64,000 nucleotides of DNA from Flavobacterium piscisymbiosum (GTDB lineage: Bacteria > Bacteroidota > Bacteroidia > Flavobacteriales > Flavobacteriaceae). This document shows positions 34,827-42,853 of this stretch, piece after piece. Numbering within the stretch: position 1 is the first letter of the stretch; each line of letters begins with the position of its first letter. Below the pieces are notes generated by a model. The model saw only the letters and a list, made by a program, of their open reading frames with translations. It did not search any database and had not been told where the DNA came from. Position numbers and translations under genes: made by a program. The stretch lies in NCBI RefSeq assembly GCF_020905295.1, contig NZ_JAJJMM010000001.1, positions 2,170,001 to 2,234,000 on the forward strand. Reading direction: 5' to 3'.

Positions 34827-34900
34827 AATGTTTGTTATTTGAAATATTATATTTCGGGGGTTAATTTTATTTTTAGTGCTTATAATTCTTTAACTTGTAT

Positions 34901-34944
34901 CAAATGTAGAGTCATATTTAAGTTAATATTATGATAAATATCAT
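34901..34944 (-). promoter_or_regulatory. Promoter of the yceI-porin operon with palindromic operator
   Basis: A minus-strand TACATTTG box (34901-34908) lacks a TTG partner. Instead the palindrome ATGATAAATATCAT (34931-34944) is centred 36.5 bases upstream of the end of the -7 box. The same spacing occurs before the second yceI gene. It resembles Crp/Fnr-type sites (TTGAT-N4-ATCAA) in a class II position. A further 45 bases upstream (34945-34990) are also shared. Confidence 0.6.
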
Positions 34945-35122
34945 TGTTAAAATTTTATTAAAAACGTATTTAATAACTACAACGTTTTCTTTTTATTGAT
35001 GCATTCTTAAATTGAAAGGTTTATTTTATCAAATTCATATTTTGTAAGGTTTTTAGCTGTATTCGAAAATGAGCAATTGTGAGTTTCTGAAAAAATAGTT
35101 TTGCCAGATTTTCTAAATTGTA

Positions 35123-35689
35123 TTAGCTTAAAATGATATTGAAGATTACCGTTAAGTCTTTTCCTGTTTTAACAACCCCAAGAGCAGCCTTTGGAGGTGT
35201 CATTTCAAAATCGCCAAAAGTAATTTGATTAGATCCCTGTAAAGTAAAAGTGCCGTTATCAGCAGTCACTCTAACCTGAGTTTGGTACTCTTTACTCACA
35301 CCGGCAATAGTATAAATTCCGGTTAGATTCCAGGTTGTTTCGTTTATTTTCTCGGCAGATTTTAAGACGTATTCGATAGTTTGATTTGTCTCTGTATTTA
35401 AGGCTTCGTAGGCCACCTTATCCATACTTGTTTTACTGCTTTTTAGGCTTTCGGCCAGTAAGGTGATAGTCAGGCTATTTAAGCCTGCGAGTTTAGAATC
35501 CTTAACTGTTAGATTAGCAGAACCGGTTCCTTCTGTAGATTTCATTACCCAATCGTGTACGGTAGAAGTTCCGGCAACTTCAAAAGTTGATTTATTTACT
35601 GTGTAGTTTTTTTGGGCATTTGTGTGTAGTGACAATGTGATAAATAACATTGTCAATAAAATTGATTTTAGGGATGTAGTTGTTTTCAT
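35123..35689 (-). CDS. YceI family periplasmic protein, second copy
   Basis: 188 residues from ATG 35689, with a signal peptide (ILLTMLFITLSLHTNAQ). It closely resembles the yceI at 34257 (STFEVAGTSTVHDWVMKSTE, MDKVAYEALNTETNQTIEYV, PPKAALGVVKTGKDLTVIFN), so the two are recent paralogues with conserved upstream control sequence. It is transcribed alone. The longer frame starting at 35716 adds residues without signal-peptide character. Confidence 0.9.
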   Translation of the reverse strand: MKTTTSLKSILLTMLFITLSLHTNAQKNYTVNKSTFEVAGTSTVHDWVMKSTEGTGSANLTVKDSKLAGLNSLTITLLAESLKSSKTSMDKVAYEALNTETNQTIEYVLKSAEKINETTWNLTGIYTIAGVSKEYQTQVRVTADNGTFTLQGSNQITFGDFEMTPPKAALGVVKTGKDLTVIFNIILS

Positions 35690-35776
35690 TTGATGATGCA
35701 TTGGGTTATCATTCAAGTATGGAATTTTAATTTGTTAGTCTTGTTACAGACTAATAAGTGGTATTATTTCTTGGAT

Positions 35777-35820
35777 CAAAAGTATTGTGCATACGTAGAA
35801 GAGGACATGATAAAAATCAT
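35777..35820 (-). promoter_or_regulatory. Promoter of the second yceI gene with palindromic operator
   Basis: A minus-strand TACTTTTG box (35777-35784) and the palindrome ATGATAAAAATCAT (35807-35820), centred 36.5 bases from the end of the -7 box, exactly as before the yceI operon. About 45 bases beyond the palindrome are also nearly identical between the two loci, while the sequence between palindrome and -7 box is not. Confidence 0.6.
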
Positions 35821-35996
35821 TGTTAAAATTTTATTAAAATCTTATTTATTGCTATAACGTTTTCATTTTGTTTTTTAGGAAATAAAAACTTACAATAAGC
35901 GTAGAATCTTAGGCTATTTAAAATGATATTTTTTTGAGAATGAATCATTTTTTAAGATTGTGGTGTACTTTATACCATTAGAAATGAACAAATACT

Positions 35997-36004
35997 TAAA
36001 TTTG
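35997..36004 (+). promoter_or_regulatory. -7 box of rlmN, implying a leaderless or nearly leaderless mRNA
   Basis: TAAATTTG ends only four bases before the rlmN ATG at 36009, so transcription would begin at or next to the start codon. Confidence 0.5.
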
Positions 36005-36008
36005 CACC

Positions 36009-37058
36009 ATGCAAATTGAGAAAAAAGACATACGAGCCTTATCAAAAGATCAGTTACGCGATTTTTTTGTCGCTAATAATGACAAAGCTTTTCGCGGAAA
36101 TCAGGTCTATGAATGGTTATGGAGCAAAGGAGCACATAGTTTTGAGGATATGACAAACGTTGCAAAAACAACGCGTTCTATGCTCGAAGATAATTTTGTT
36201 ATTAATCATATTAAGGTTGATACCATGCAGCGCAGCAGCGACGGAACCGTAAAAAACGCAGTTCGTTTACATGACGGTCTTGTGGTTGAATCTGTTTTGA
36301 TCCCGACTGATACAAGAACAACAGCTTGCGTTTCAAGTCAGGTAGGTTGTAGTTTAGATTGTAATTTTTGTGCTACTGCACGTTTAAAAAGAATGCGAAA
36401 TCTGGAAGCCGGAGAAATCTACGATCAGGTGATTGCAATTGATAAAGAAAGCCGTTTGTATCACAATCATCCGCTTTCAAATATCGTTTTTATGGGAATG
36501 GGAGAACCTTTAATGAATTATAACAATGTCATTAAAGCGATCGATATGATTACCTCGCCGGAAGGTTTAGGAATGTCGCCAAAACGTATTATGGTTTCGA
36601 CATCAGGAATTCCGAAAATGATCAAGAAAATGGCCGATGATGATGTAAAATTCAAATTGGCGGTTTCATTGCATTCTGCGATTGATGAAATTCGTGCGCG
36701 AATTATGCCTTTTAGTAAAAACTTCCCGCTGGCAGATTTAAGAGAAGCATTAGAATATTGGTACAGAAAAACCAAAAATAAGATTTCATACGAATATGTA
36801 GTCTGGAAAGGAATCAATGATGATAAAGCTTCAATTGATGCTTTGGTAAAGTTTTGTAAATACGTTCCCTGCAAAGTAAACCTAATTGAATACAATCCAA
36901 TAGATGATGGAGAATTCCAACAAGCATCCGAAGAATCTATTTTGGCTTACATAAAAGCATTAGAAAATATTGGAGTTGTGGTAAAAGTACGTCGCAGCCG
37001 CGGAAAAGATATTGATGCTGCTTGCGGACAATTAGCCAATAAAGAAGCAGAAATGTAA
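36009..37058 (+). CDS. rlmN: 23S rRNA (adenine2503-C2)/tRNA methyltransferase RlmN
   Basis: Radical SAM enzyme that methylates C2 of A2503 in 23S rRNA and A37 of some tRNAs; 349 residues. The 4Fe-4S motif is CSLDCNFCATARL. The GxxG-type SAM site is in FMGMGEPLMNYNN. The C-terminal methyl-carrying cysteine is in DIDAACGQLANK, and VSTSGIPKMI and VSLHSAIDEIRARIMP are also family-typical. Start MQIEKKDIRALSKDQL. It appears monocistronic, with a terminator 55 bases after the stop. Confidence 0.97.
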   Translation: MQIEKKDIRALSKDQLRDFFVANNDKAFRGNQVYEWLWSKGAHSFEDMTNVAKTTRSMLEDNFVINHIKVDTMQRSSDGTVKNAVRLHDGLVVESVLIPTDTRTTACVSSQVGCSLDCNFCATARLKRMRNLEAGEIYDQVIAIDKESRLYHNHPLSNIVFMGMGEPLMNYNNVIKAIDMITSPEGLGMSPKRIMVSTSGIPKMIKKMADDDVKFKLAVSLHSAIDEIRARIMPFSKNFPLADLREALEYWYRKTKNKISYEYVVWKGINDDKASIDALVKFCKYVPCKVNLIEYNPIDDGEFQQASEESILAYIKALENIGVVVKVRRSRGKDIDAACGQLANKEAEM

Positions 37059-37112
37059 TTCCATCAGGAATCATTCAACGTTAAACACTTTCCATAGGAA
37101 AATTTCATAAGT

Positions 37113-37157
37113 AAAGCATTAAAAACGAGATTGATTCTTGTTCTTAATGCTTTTTTT
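37113..37157 (+). terminator. Terminator after rlmN
   Basis: AAAGCATTAA pairs with TTAATGCTTT, with additional inner pairing, and ends in seven T. Confidence 0.85.
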
Positions 37158-37344
37158 GGGCAAAAAGGATGCTGATTTTTTGGGACAATCTTTTTTGAAA
37201 ATATATCGGTATTCAATTTTCTTTTAATTTGATGGATTCAAATTGGCAGGTAAATTGACAATGTTTTGGGTGCGTTTTCTTAATTATTCTATAAATTATT
37301 GATATACTAACCTAAAATACACAACGTTTTTTTATTTAAAATAG

Positions 37345-37352
37345 TATATTTG
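37345..37352 (+). promoter_or_regulatory. -7 box of the polyprenyl synthetase gene
   Basis: TATATTTG ends eight bases before the ATG at 37361, giving a very short leader. Confidence 0.5.
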
Positions 37353-37360
37353 GGATCGAA

Positions 37361-38338
37361 ATGAATATTACTTCTCAAATAAAACAGCCCATCTTTAACG
37401 AGATGGAACTTTTTGAAAAAAAGTTCCATGAATCGATGACTTCAAAGGTGGCTTTACTGAACCGTATTACCTATTATATAGTAAACCGAAAAGGAAAACA
37501 AATGCGTCCGATGTTTGTTTTTTTGACCGCAAAAATGGTTTCAGAAGGTACCGTAAACGAAAGAACCTACCGTGGTGCTTCTGTAATCGAACTTATTCAT
37601 ACCGCAACTTTGGTACACGATGATGTGGTAGATGACAGTAATCGTCGTCGTGGATTTTTCTCGATCAACGCCCTTTGGAAAAATAAAATTGCCGTTTTGG
37701 TGGGAGATTATTTATTGTCTAAAGGATTATTGCTTTCTATAGATAATGGCGATTTTGATTTACTAAGAATTATTTCGGTTGCCGTTCGTGAAATGAGCGA
37801 AGGAGAGTTACTGCAAATCGAAAAAGCAAGAAGACTCGATATTACAGAAGATGTTTACTACGAAATCATCCGAAAAAAGACCGCAACACTTATTGCAGCT
37901 TGTTGTGCTCTTGGAGCAAAATCTGTAATTGAGGATGATGCAAAGGTTGAAAACATGAGAAAATTTGGAGAGCTTATCGGAATGGCTTTTCAAATCAAAG
38001 ATGACTTGTTCGATTATAGTGAGGAAGCTATTGGTAAACCAACCGGAATAGATATTAAAGAGCAAAAAATGACTTTGCCTTTGATTCATGTTTTAAATAC
38101 CTGTACTCCACAGGAAAAAAAATGGGTAATAAATTCTATCAAAAACCATAATAAAGACAAAAAGCGCGTAAAAGAAGTAATTGCTTTTGTAAAGAATAAT
38201 AATGGTTTGGCTTACGCCGAAAATAAAATGGTGCAATTTCAACAGGAAGCACTTTCATTATTAGAAAATTTCCCTGATTCTGAGTTCAAAGATGCCCTTA
38301 CTTTAATGGTAAACTACGTAATCGAGAGAAAAAAATAA
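37361..38338 (+). CDS. Polyprenyl diphosphate synthase (octaprenyl/heptaprenyl type)
   Basis: 325 residues, all-helical trans-prenyltransferase. First aspartate-rich motif: LVHDDVVDDSNRRRG; second: GMAFQIKDDLFDY. GKQMRPMFVFLTAKM holds the diphosphate-binding basic residues and LVGDYLLSKGLL is also typical. In Bacteroidota the likely product is the side chain of menaquinone, though the chain length cannot be told from motifs alone. The region 37059-37360 upstream holds the rlmN terminator and the promoter. LemA follows 60 bases downstream. Confidence 0.9.
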   Translation: MNITSQIKQPIFNEMELFEKKFHESMTSKVALLNRITYYIVNRKGKQMRPMFVFLTAKMVSEGTVNERTYRGASVIELIHTATLVHDDVVDDSNRRRGFFSINALWKNKIAVLVGDYLLSKGLLLSIDNGDFDLLRIISVAVREMSEGELLQIEKARRLDITEDVYYEIIRKKTATLIAACCALGAKSVIEDDAKVENMRKFGELIGMAFQIKDDLFDYSEEAIGKPTGIDIKEQKMTLPLIHVLNTCTPQEKKWVINSIKNHNKDKKRVKEVIAFVKNNNGLAYAENKMVQFQQEALSLLENFPDSEFKDALTLMVNYVIERKK

Positions 38339-38398
38339 TTTCATACTCTATTCTTAATATTTTTATTGTTAAATTGTACTTTAATTTAATAATGAAAT

Positions 38399-38953
38399 AT
38401 GATTATTTTACTCGTAATACTTTCACTGGTTGTTATTTTAGGTGGTTACCTGATAATACTTTACAATAGTTTTGTGTCTAAGCGTAATATGCTTCAGGAA
38501 GCATTAAGCGGGATCGATGTTATTCTAAAAAAGCGATTTGATTTAATTCCAAATTTGGTTGAAACAGTTAAAGGATATTTAACCCACGAAAAAGAAACAC
38601 TTGCCAATATTGTAACTCTGCGTAATCAAGCCTTAAATGCTGGCAGTGCAGATGAAAAATTGCAATTCGACAAGAAACTGGGCAATGCCGTGGGAACTAT
38701 TTTTGCCCTCGCAGAAAATTATCCCGATTTAAAAGCCAATACCAACTTTTTGAGTTTACAGGAAGAATTGAGCGAAATCGAAACCGAAGTAGAACGATCA
38801 AAACGATATTATAATGCAACTGTTAGAGATTACAATATTGCTGTAGAATCTTTTCCGGGTAATATTGTGGCTAATTCTTTTGGTTTTCCAAAGAAAAACT
38901 TCCTTGAAATAGAAGACGAAAAACAAAGAGAAACACCTAAAGTTCAGTTTTAA
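38399..38953 (+). CDS. lemA: LemA family protein
   Basis: 184 residues with an N-terminal membrane anchor (IILLVILSLVVILGGYLIIL) and the LemA helical domain (VSKRNMLQEALSGIDVILKKR, IPNLVETVKGYLTHEKETL, ERSKRYYNATVRDYN and SFPGNIVANSFGF). Function is not established; LemA commonly lies next to DUF2207 or TPM-domain proteins, as here. It ends 12 bases before the next start codon. Confidence 0.93.
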   Translation: MIILLVILSLVVILGGYLIILYNSFVSKRNMLQEALSGIDVILKKRFDLIPNLVETVKGYLTHEKETLANIVTLRNQALNAGSADEKLQFDKKLGNAVGTIFALAENYPDLKANTNFLSLQEELSEIETEVERSKRYYNATVRDYNIAVESFPGNIVANSFGFPKKNFLEIEDEKQRETPKVQF

Positions 38954-38965
38954 TTGTATTATAAT

Positions 38966-40888
38966 ATGCTCCTAAAAAAAATATTCTTTGTTCTTTTTTC
39001 TATTGTTTTCTTTCAGGCCCAGGCTCAGGAAAGAATTTTAAATTTTGATGTAAAAATTAAAATAGAAAAATCAGGTAACATCAATGTAGTCGAAAATATT
39101 ACCATAAATGCCGAAGGTAATGATTTTAGGCACGGACTTTTAAGGGTTTTGCCATTAAGCAGGCAAGATAAAGACGGCCATCAAATCGATGTGAAATACA
39201 CTATAAACTCCATAAAAAAAGATGGTGTCAAGGAAAATTACTTCACAAAAGAAGAATCCGGTGACTGGAAAATCTATATAGGTAATAAAGACATCGATCT
39301 GGAACGTGGAATTTACGACTATCAAATTAGTTATACCGTTCCTTTTCAGGTAGGATATTTTGATAAATACGATGAACTGTATTGGAATGTAACCGGAAAT
39401 GGATGGAACTTACCTATAGATAAAGCAACCTGCGAAATTTCTCTTCCGTCAGAAAATAATGTATTCGAAAATTTACACTGTTATACCGGTGCCGCAGGAT
39501 CTAAAGCTTCAGATTGTATAAGTTCCTTAAATACCAATCGTACAATTGCCAGTTTTGCTACTATACAGCTTAATAACTACGAAGGCTTAACGGTTGCTGC
39601 ATCATTTGCGAAAGGAATTGTTGATCCTCCTACTTTTTTGCAGGAAGCAAGCTCATTTTATAAGCAAATAAAAATAAATTTATGGTCTGTTATTTACGGA
39701 ATAGGAATGTCACTTTTCTTCTTTTTTAGCTGGAAGAAATACGGTAAAGACCCCGTTAAGAAAACATTGATGCCTGAATTTATGCCGCCTTTCGATTGGT
39801 CTCCTGCGATTATTGGATATGTATACGACAGAAAAATTACGCGCAAAACCTATATGTCCTCTGTTATAAATGCTTCTGTAAAAGGTGCCATTAGAATTTT
39901 ATCTACGGTTGAAAATGGAGTTTTTAAAAACAAACAAACCTATGAGATCGAAGTTTTAAATAATTTATCACAAAAATTAAGTACAGAAGAATCAGATATA
40001 GTAAGCGGTTTTACAAAAAAGGATAAAATAAAAGTATCCGACTCTAATTATAAAATTTTTGAAAAAGCCTATTCCAAATGGCTTAAAACGGTAACAAAAC
40101 AAGTGAACCTGGAAGAGTTTTACCAAAACAATACCCAAAAGAAATGGCTTGGTTTTGCGATTTTTCTAATTGCAGGACTTGCTTATCAGTTGCTATCTAA
40201 TAATAAAGGATATATTAATTATGGTTTTTATTTGGGACTAATTGTTGCAGTTTCAGGGCTGACTTATTGGTTTACAAAAAAAGAGATTGGTGTTGGTATG
40301 CTTGTTTTAAGAGGTGTTCTCGCTTTCTTTATTTTGCCAGCGGCGCTTTTCATATTTTTTGTGTCGATTGCTTTTTTAAGCACTATACAAATGGTTGTTA
40401 TTGGCGTTGTTTTCCTAATGTATATTTTTTATGCAAGAACTTTAGGGAAGTTTACACAAAAAGGCGCTGACGCATTGCATAGATTAGAAGGTTTTAAACA
40501 TTATATGCAAACGGCAGAGAAAGATAGAATGAATATGTTGAATCCTCCTGAACTGACTCCGCAATTGTTCGAAAAATTATTTCCGTATGCTATTGCATTG
40601 GGAGTCGAAATAGAGTGGGGAAAACAATTCGCAGAAATTTTAGAATTAGCCAAATATGATCCTGCGTGGTATCAGGGCCAAGATACGTTCTACATGCAAC
40701 CTGCAATGTTCCTGTCCAGCTTTGGAAATTCTGTGAGCAGTGCAGCAGTTGATCCTAGTCCTCCTTCTTCATCATCATCAGGTTCTTCATCTAGTTCCAG
40801 CGGAAGCAGTGGAAGCTGGAGCAGCGGAAGTTCAGGTGGCGGAAGCTCCGGAGGCGGAGGTGGAGGCGGTGGAGGCGGTGGTTGGTAG
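38966..40888 (+). CDS. DUF2207 membrane protein with Ser/Gly-rich tail
   Basis: 640 residues from ATG 38966. A signal peptide (IFFVLFSIVFFQAQAQ) precedes the DUF2207 beta domain (about 20-215: INVVENITINAEGNDFRHGL, ERGIYDYQISYTVPFQVGYF, YWNVTGNGWNLPI). One membrane segment lies near residue 240 and three more lie at about 395-495. The end is a low-complexity Ser then Gly tail with a final Trp, a feature common to this family. Found beside lemA; the pair may form an envelope complex. Molecular role unknown. Confidence 0.9.
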   Translation: MLLKKIFFVLFSIVFFQAQAQERILNFDVKIKIEKSGNINVVENITINAEGNDFRHGLLRVLPLSRQDKDGHQIDVKYTINSIKKDGVKENYFTKEESGDWKIYIGNKDIDLERGIYDYQISYTVPFQVGYFDKYDELYWNVTGNGWNLPIDKATCEISLPSENNVFENLHCYTGAAGSKASDCISSLNTNRTIASFATIQLNNYEGLTVAASFAKGIVDPPTFLQEASSFYKQIKINLWSVIYGIGMSLFFFFSWKKYGKDPVKKTLMPEFMPPFDWSPAIIGYVYDRKITRKTYMSSVINASVKGAIRILSTVENGVFKNKQTYEIEVLNNLSQKLSTEESDIVSGFTKKDKIKVSDSNYKIFEKAYSKWLKTVTKQVNLEEFYQNNTQKKWLGFAIFLIAGLAYQLLSNNKGYINYGFYLGLIVAVSGLTYWFTKKEIGVGMLVLRGVLAFFILPAALFIFFVSIAFLSTIQMVVIGVVFLMYIFYARTLGKFTQKGADALHRLEGFKHYMQTAEKDRMNMLNPPELTPQLFEKLFPYAIALGVEIEWGKQFAEILELAKYDPAWYQGQDTFYMQPAMFLSSFGNSVSSAAVDPSPPSSSSSGSSSSSSGSSGSWSSGSSGGGSSGGGGGGGGGGGW

Positions 40889-40930
40889 AAATCAGAAACC
40901 AACAACCGTTTTAAAAAATATTGTATTGAG

Positions 40931-40968
40931 AAAACCTTGTATTATTTATAATAGTACAAGGTTTTTTT
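40931..40968 (+). terminator. Terminator after the DUF2207 gene
   Basis: AAACCTTGTA pairs with TACAAGGTTT and is followed by a T run. Confidence 0.88.
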
Positions 40969-41134
40969 ATTTTCGATTGGGTCTGATTTAGATTATCTTG
41001 CCTGAGTGAAGAAAATAATGAGATAATTAGAAAATTCGTTAATTAGATAGTTGATTGTAATATTTTGAAAATCAGTTTATTGTTTTTGTTGTTTTGGAAT
41101 TTGGATTTTTTTTATTGAAATTTTTATACCACGT

Positions 41135-41162
41135 GCAACCATTTTAAAACTTAACTCGTCTA
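41135..41162 (+). promoter_or_regulatory. Putative ECF-sigma autoregulated promoter
   Basis: GCAACC (41135-41140), a 16-base spacer and CGTCTA (41157-41162) have the AAC and CGTC cores typical of ECF sigma promoters. No TAnnTTTG box is placed here. The leader to the sigma ATG is about 40 bases. Confidence 0.55.
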
Positions 41163-41208
41163 TGCTAATAGAAGATCATTACTAAACCAAAAAAACAAAA
41201 GCTTATAA

Positions 41209-41769
41209 ATGAAAATTATTCATTTACATCAGGAAGAAACCGAAATTATAAAGTTGGCTGTCGAAAATAATCGACAAGCACAACAGCAAATTTATAGTCG
41301 GTTTTCCTCGAAAATGCTAAGTGTTTGCCGACAGTATATAAAAGACATTCAACTGGCAGAAGATGTAATGATAACGGCTTTTATGAAAGTGTTTACCAAT
41401 TTAAACAAATTCGAAAATAAAGGAAGTTTTGAAGGCTGGATTCGCCGAATCATGGTTAACGAATGTATATCGTATTTAAGAGTTCAGAAAAAAGTAAAAT
41501 TTGTTGAAGATGAAATTTATGTCGAAGAAAGTTTTAATGCAACCGATAGTCAGTTTTCAATAGATCAGATTCAGTTTTTAATAGATGCTTTACCGGACGG
41601 ATATAAAATGGTTTTCAATTTATACGCCATCGAAGGATACAAACACAATGAAATTGCAAAGATGTTAGGGATTAATGAGGGAACATCAAAATCGCAATTA
41701 TCGCACGCCAGAAAGATGCTGCAAACACAGATTAATATTTTAAAAAAACAAGATAATGGAACCGAATAA
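41209..41769 (+). CDS. ECF-type RNA polymerase sigma factor
   Basis: 186 residues with sigma region 2 (about 20-95: QQQIYSRFSSKMLSVCRQYI, AEDVMITAFMKVFTNLNKFE, GSFEGWIRRIMVNECISYLR) and region 4 (about 120-180: LPDGYKMVFNLYAIEGYKHN, EIAKMLGINEGTSKSQLSHA). No region 1 or 3, as in the ECF group. It overlaps the next gene by 14 bases; that gene encodes a single-pass membrane protein likely to be its anti-sigma partner. The upstream ECF-like promoter suggests autoregulation. Confidence 0.94.
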   Translation: MKIIHLHQEETEIIKLAVENNRQAQQQIYSRFSSKMLSVCRQYIKDIQLAEDVMITAFMKVFTNLNKFENKGSFEGWIRRIMVNECISYLRVQKKVKFVEDEIYVEESFNATDSQFSIDQIQFLIDALPDGYKMVFNLYAIEGYKHNEIAKMLGINEGTSKSQLSHARKMLQTQINILKKQDNGTE

Positions 41770-42496
41770 TTTTGAAAAGGATTTCCGTGAAAAACTAAAC
41801 CAACGTAAAATTGAACCAAGCGACAAAGCCTGGGATCGATTAGATGCGATGCTTAGTGTTGCTGAAGAAAAGAAACAGCCTACAGTTGGACTTCGCTCAC
41901 TACAAACTTCTAAAAAAAGATGGTTGTACATCGCCGCGAGTATTGTTGGTTTTTTATTAGTGGGAACATTCTTTTTTAATCAGGAAAAAAGTGTCGTTAA
42001 AACACCGGAAAACACTGTGGTTGTCAAAGAAAATTTAGAGAAAGATTCTGTTGTAAAGCCAGCTTTAAAGGTAATAAGTCCGGTAAAGACAGAAGTTGCA
42101 GTTTCAGAAAAAGCAACAAATCAGAATTTAGTAAAAGAAGAAAAAAATCGTAATGTAGAACCAATTAAAACCCTTAAAAACAAATCAAATCAAGTAGCGG
42201 AGTCTTCAATCATCATCAAAAACAATCAAGAAAAAAAATCTGTAAATAATCAATCATTAGCTGTTGAAACTTCTAAAAAAGAAACAGTAGATCAATTATT
42301 ACAATCGGCCGAAAAAACTGTTGTAGCGGAGAATTCGGTAAAACCAAAATCAAAAGTAAAAATCAATGCTAATGATTTACTCCATCAGGTCGATGGCGAA
42401 TTAGAGCTTTCGTTTAGAGAAAAAATGATTACAAAAGTCAATAAAAACTACCAAACGGTAAAAGTGGCTTTGGCGAATCGAAATCAACAAGAGTAA
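41756..42496 (+). CDS. Single-pass membrane protein, probable anti-sigma factor
   Basis: 246 residues. A cytoplasmic N-terminal part (about 1-58: FEKDFREKLNQRKIEPSDKA, WDRLDAMLSVAEEKK) is followed by one membrane segment (WLYIAASIVGFLLVGTFFF, about 60-78) and a Lys/Glu/Val-rich, probably disordered, periplasmic part. This layout and the coupling to a sigma gene are typical of anti-sigma factors, although no zinc motif (HxxxCxxC) is present. The assignment is from position and topology. Confidence 0.75.
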   Translation: MEPNNFEKDFREKLNQRKIEPSDKAWDRLDAMLSVAEEKKQPTVGLRSLQTSKKRWLYIAASIVGFLLVGTFFFNQEKSVVKTPENTVVVKENLEKDSVVKPALKVISPVKTEVAVSEKATNQNLVKEEKNRNVEPIKTLKNKSNQVAESSIIIKNNQEKKSVNNQSLAVETSKKETVDQLLQSAEKTVVAENSVKPKSKVKINANDLLHQVDGELELSFREKMITKVNKNYQTVKVALANRNQQE

Positions 42497-42853
42497 GAGA
42501 TTATAGAATAAAGATTATAGAATAAAGAATACAGAGTATAGATTTAGTTCCGGAGGAACGATCCATATTGTAGTGTCGGGTTTTAACCCGATGGAGACAG
42601 AATAAAGAATACCGAGTATAGATTTTTAGTTCCGGAGGAACGATCCATATTGTAGCGTCGGGTTTTAACCCGATGGATACAGAATAAAGAATACAGAGTA
42701 TAGATTTTTAGTTCTGGAGGAACGATCCATATTGTAGCGTCGTCCCGAGGCTTCGGGATTAACCCGATGGAGATAGAATCTGGAATTTACAATTCACAAT
42801 TAATAATTAAATAATCATCATCAATCACAATCAATTTTAAAAATCAATCAATC
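42497..42853. other. Intergenic region, 357 bp, filled by repeats
   Basis: Starts with 14-base direct repeats (ATTATAGAATAAAG twice, then AATACAGAGTATAG), continues with the 82-bp tandem array at 42546-42770, and ends with an AT-rich leader (repeated AATCA) before the outer-membrane protein gene. No promoter box is clear. Confidence 0.7.
42546..42770. repeat. Three tandem copies of an 82-bp hairpin repeat
   Basis: Units start at 42546, 42628 and 42710. Each holds two small hairpins, GTTCCggaGGAAC (GTTCTggaGGAAC in unit 3) and CGGGTTttAACCCG, followed by GATGG and a linker ending in GAGTATAGATT. In the third copy the second hairpin is altered by a 16-bp palindrome (42743-42758). The first hairpin type is common in Flavobacterium intergenic regions. 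Confidence 0.9.

Larger units (their letters stand above)
40889..41208. other. Intergenic region, 320 bp
   Basis: Holds the terminator of the lemA-DUF2207 pair (40931-40968) and, near the right end, an ECF-type promoter (41135-41162) for the sigma factor gene. The sequence between, 40970-41130, is AT-rich with nothing I can interpret. Confidence 0.6.

Noticed and set aside
40690-40905. Proline-rich open frame on the minus strand
   Set aside because: It is the antisense of the Ser/Gly-rich tail of the DUF2207 gene.
42546-42770. Possible CRISPR array because of regularly spaced repeats
   Set aside because: The spacers repeat along with the units (the whole 82-bp period is duplicated), there are only three copies, and no cas genes are near.
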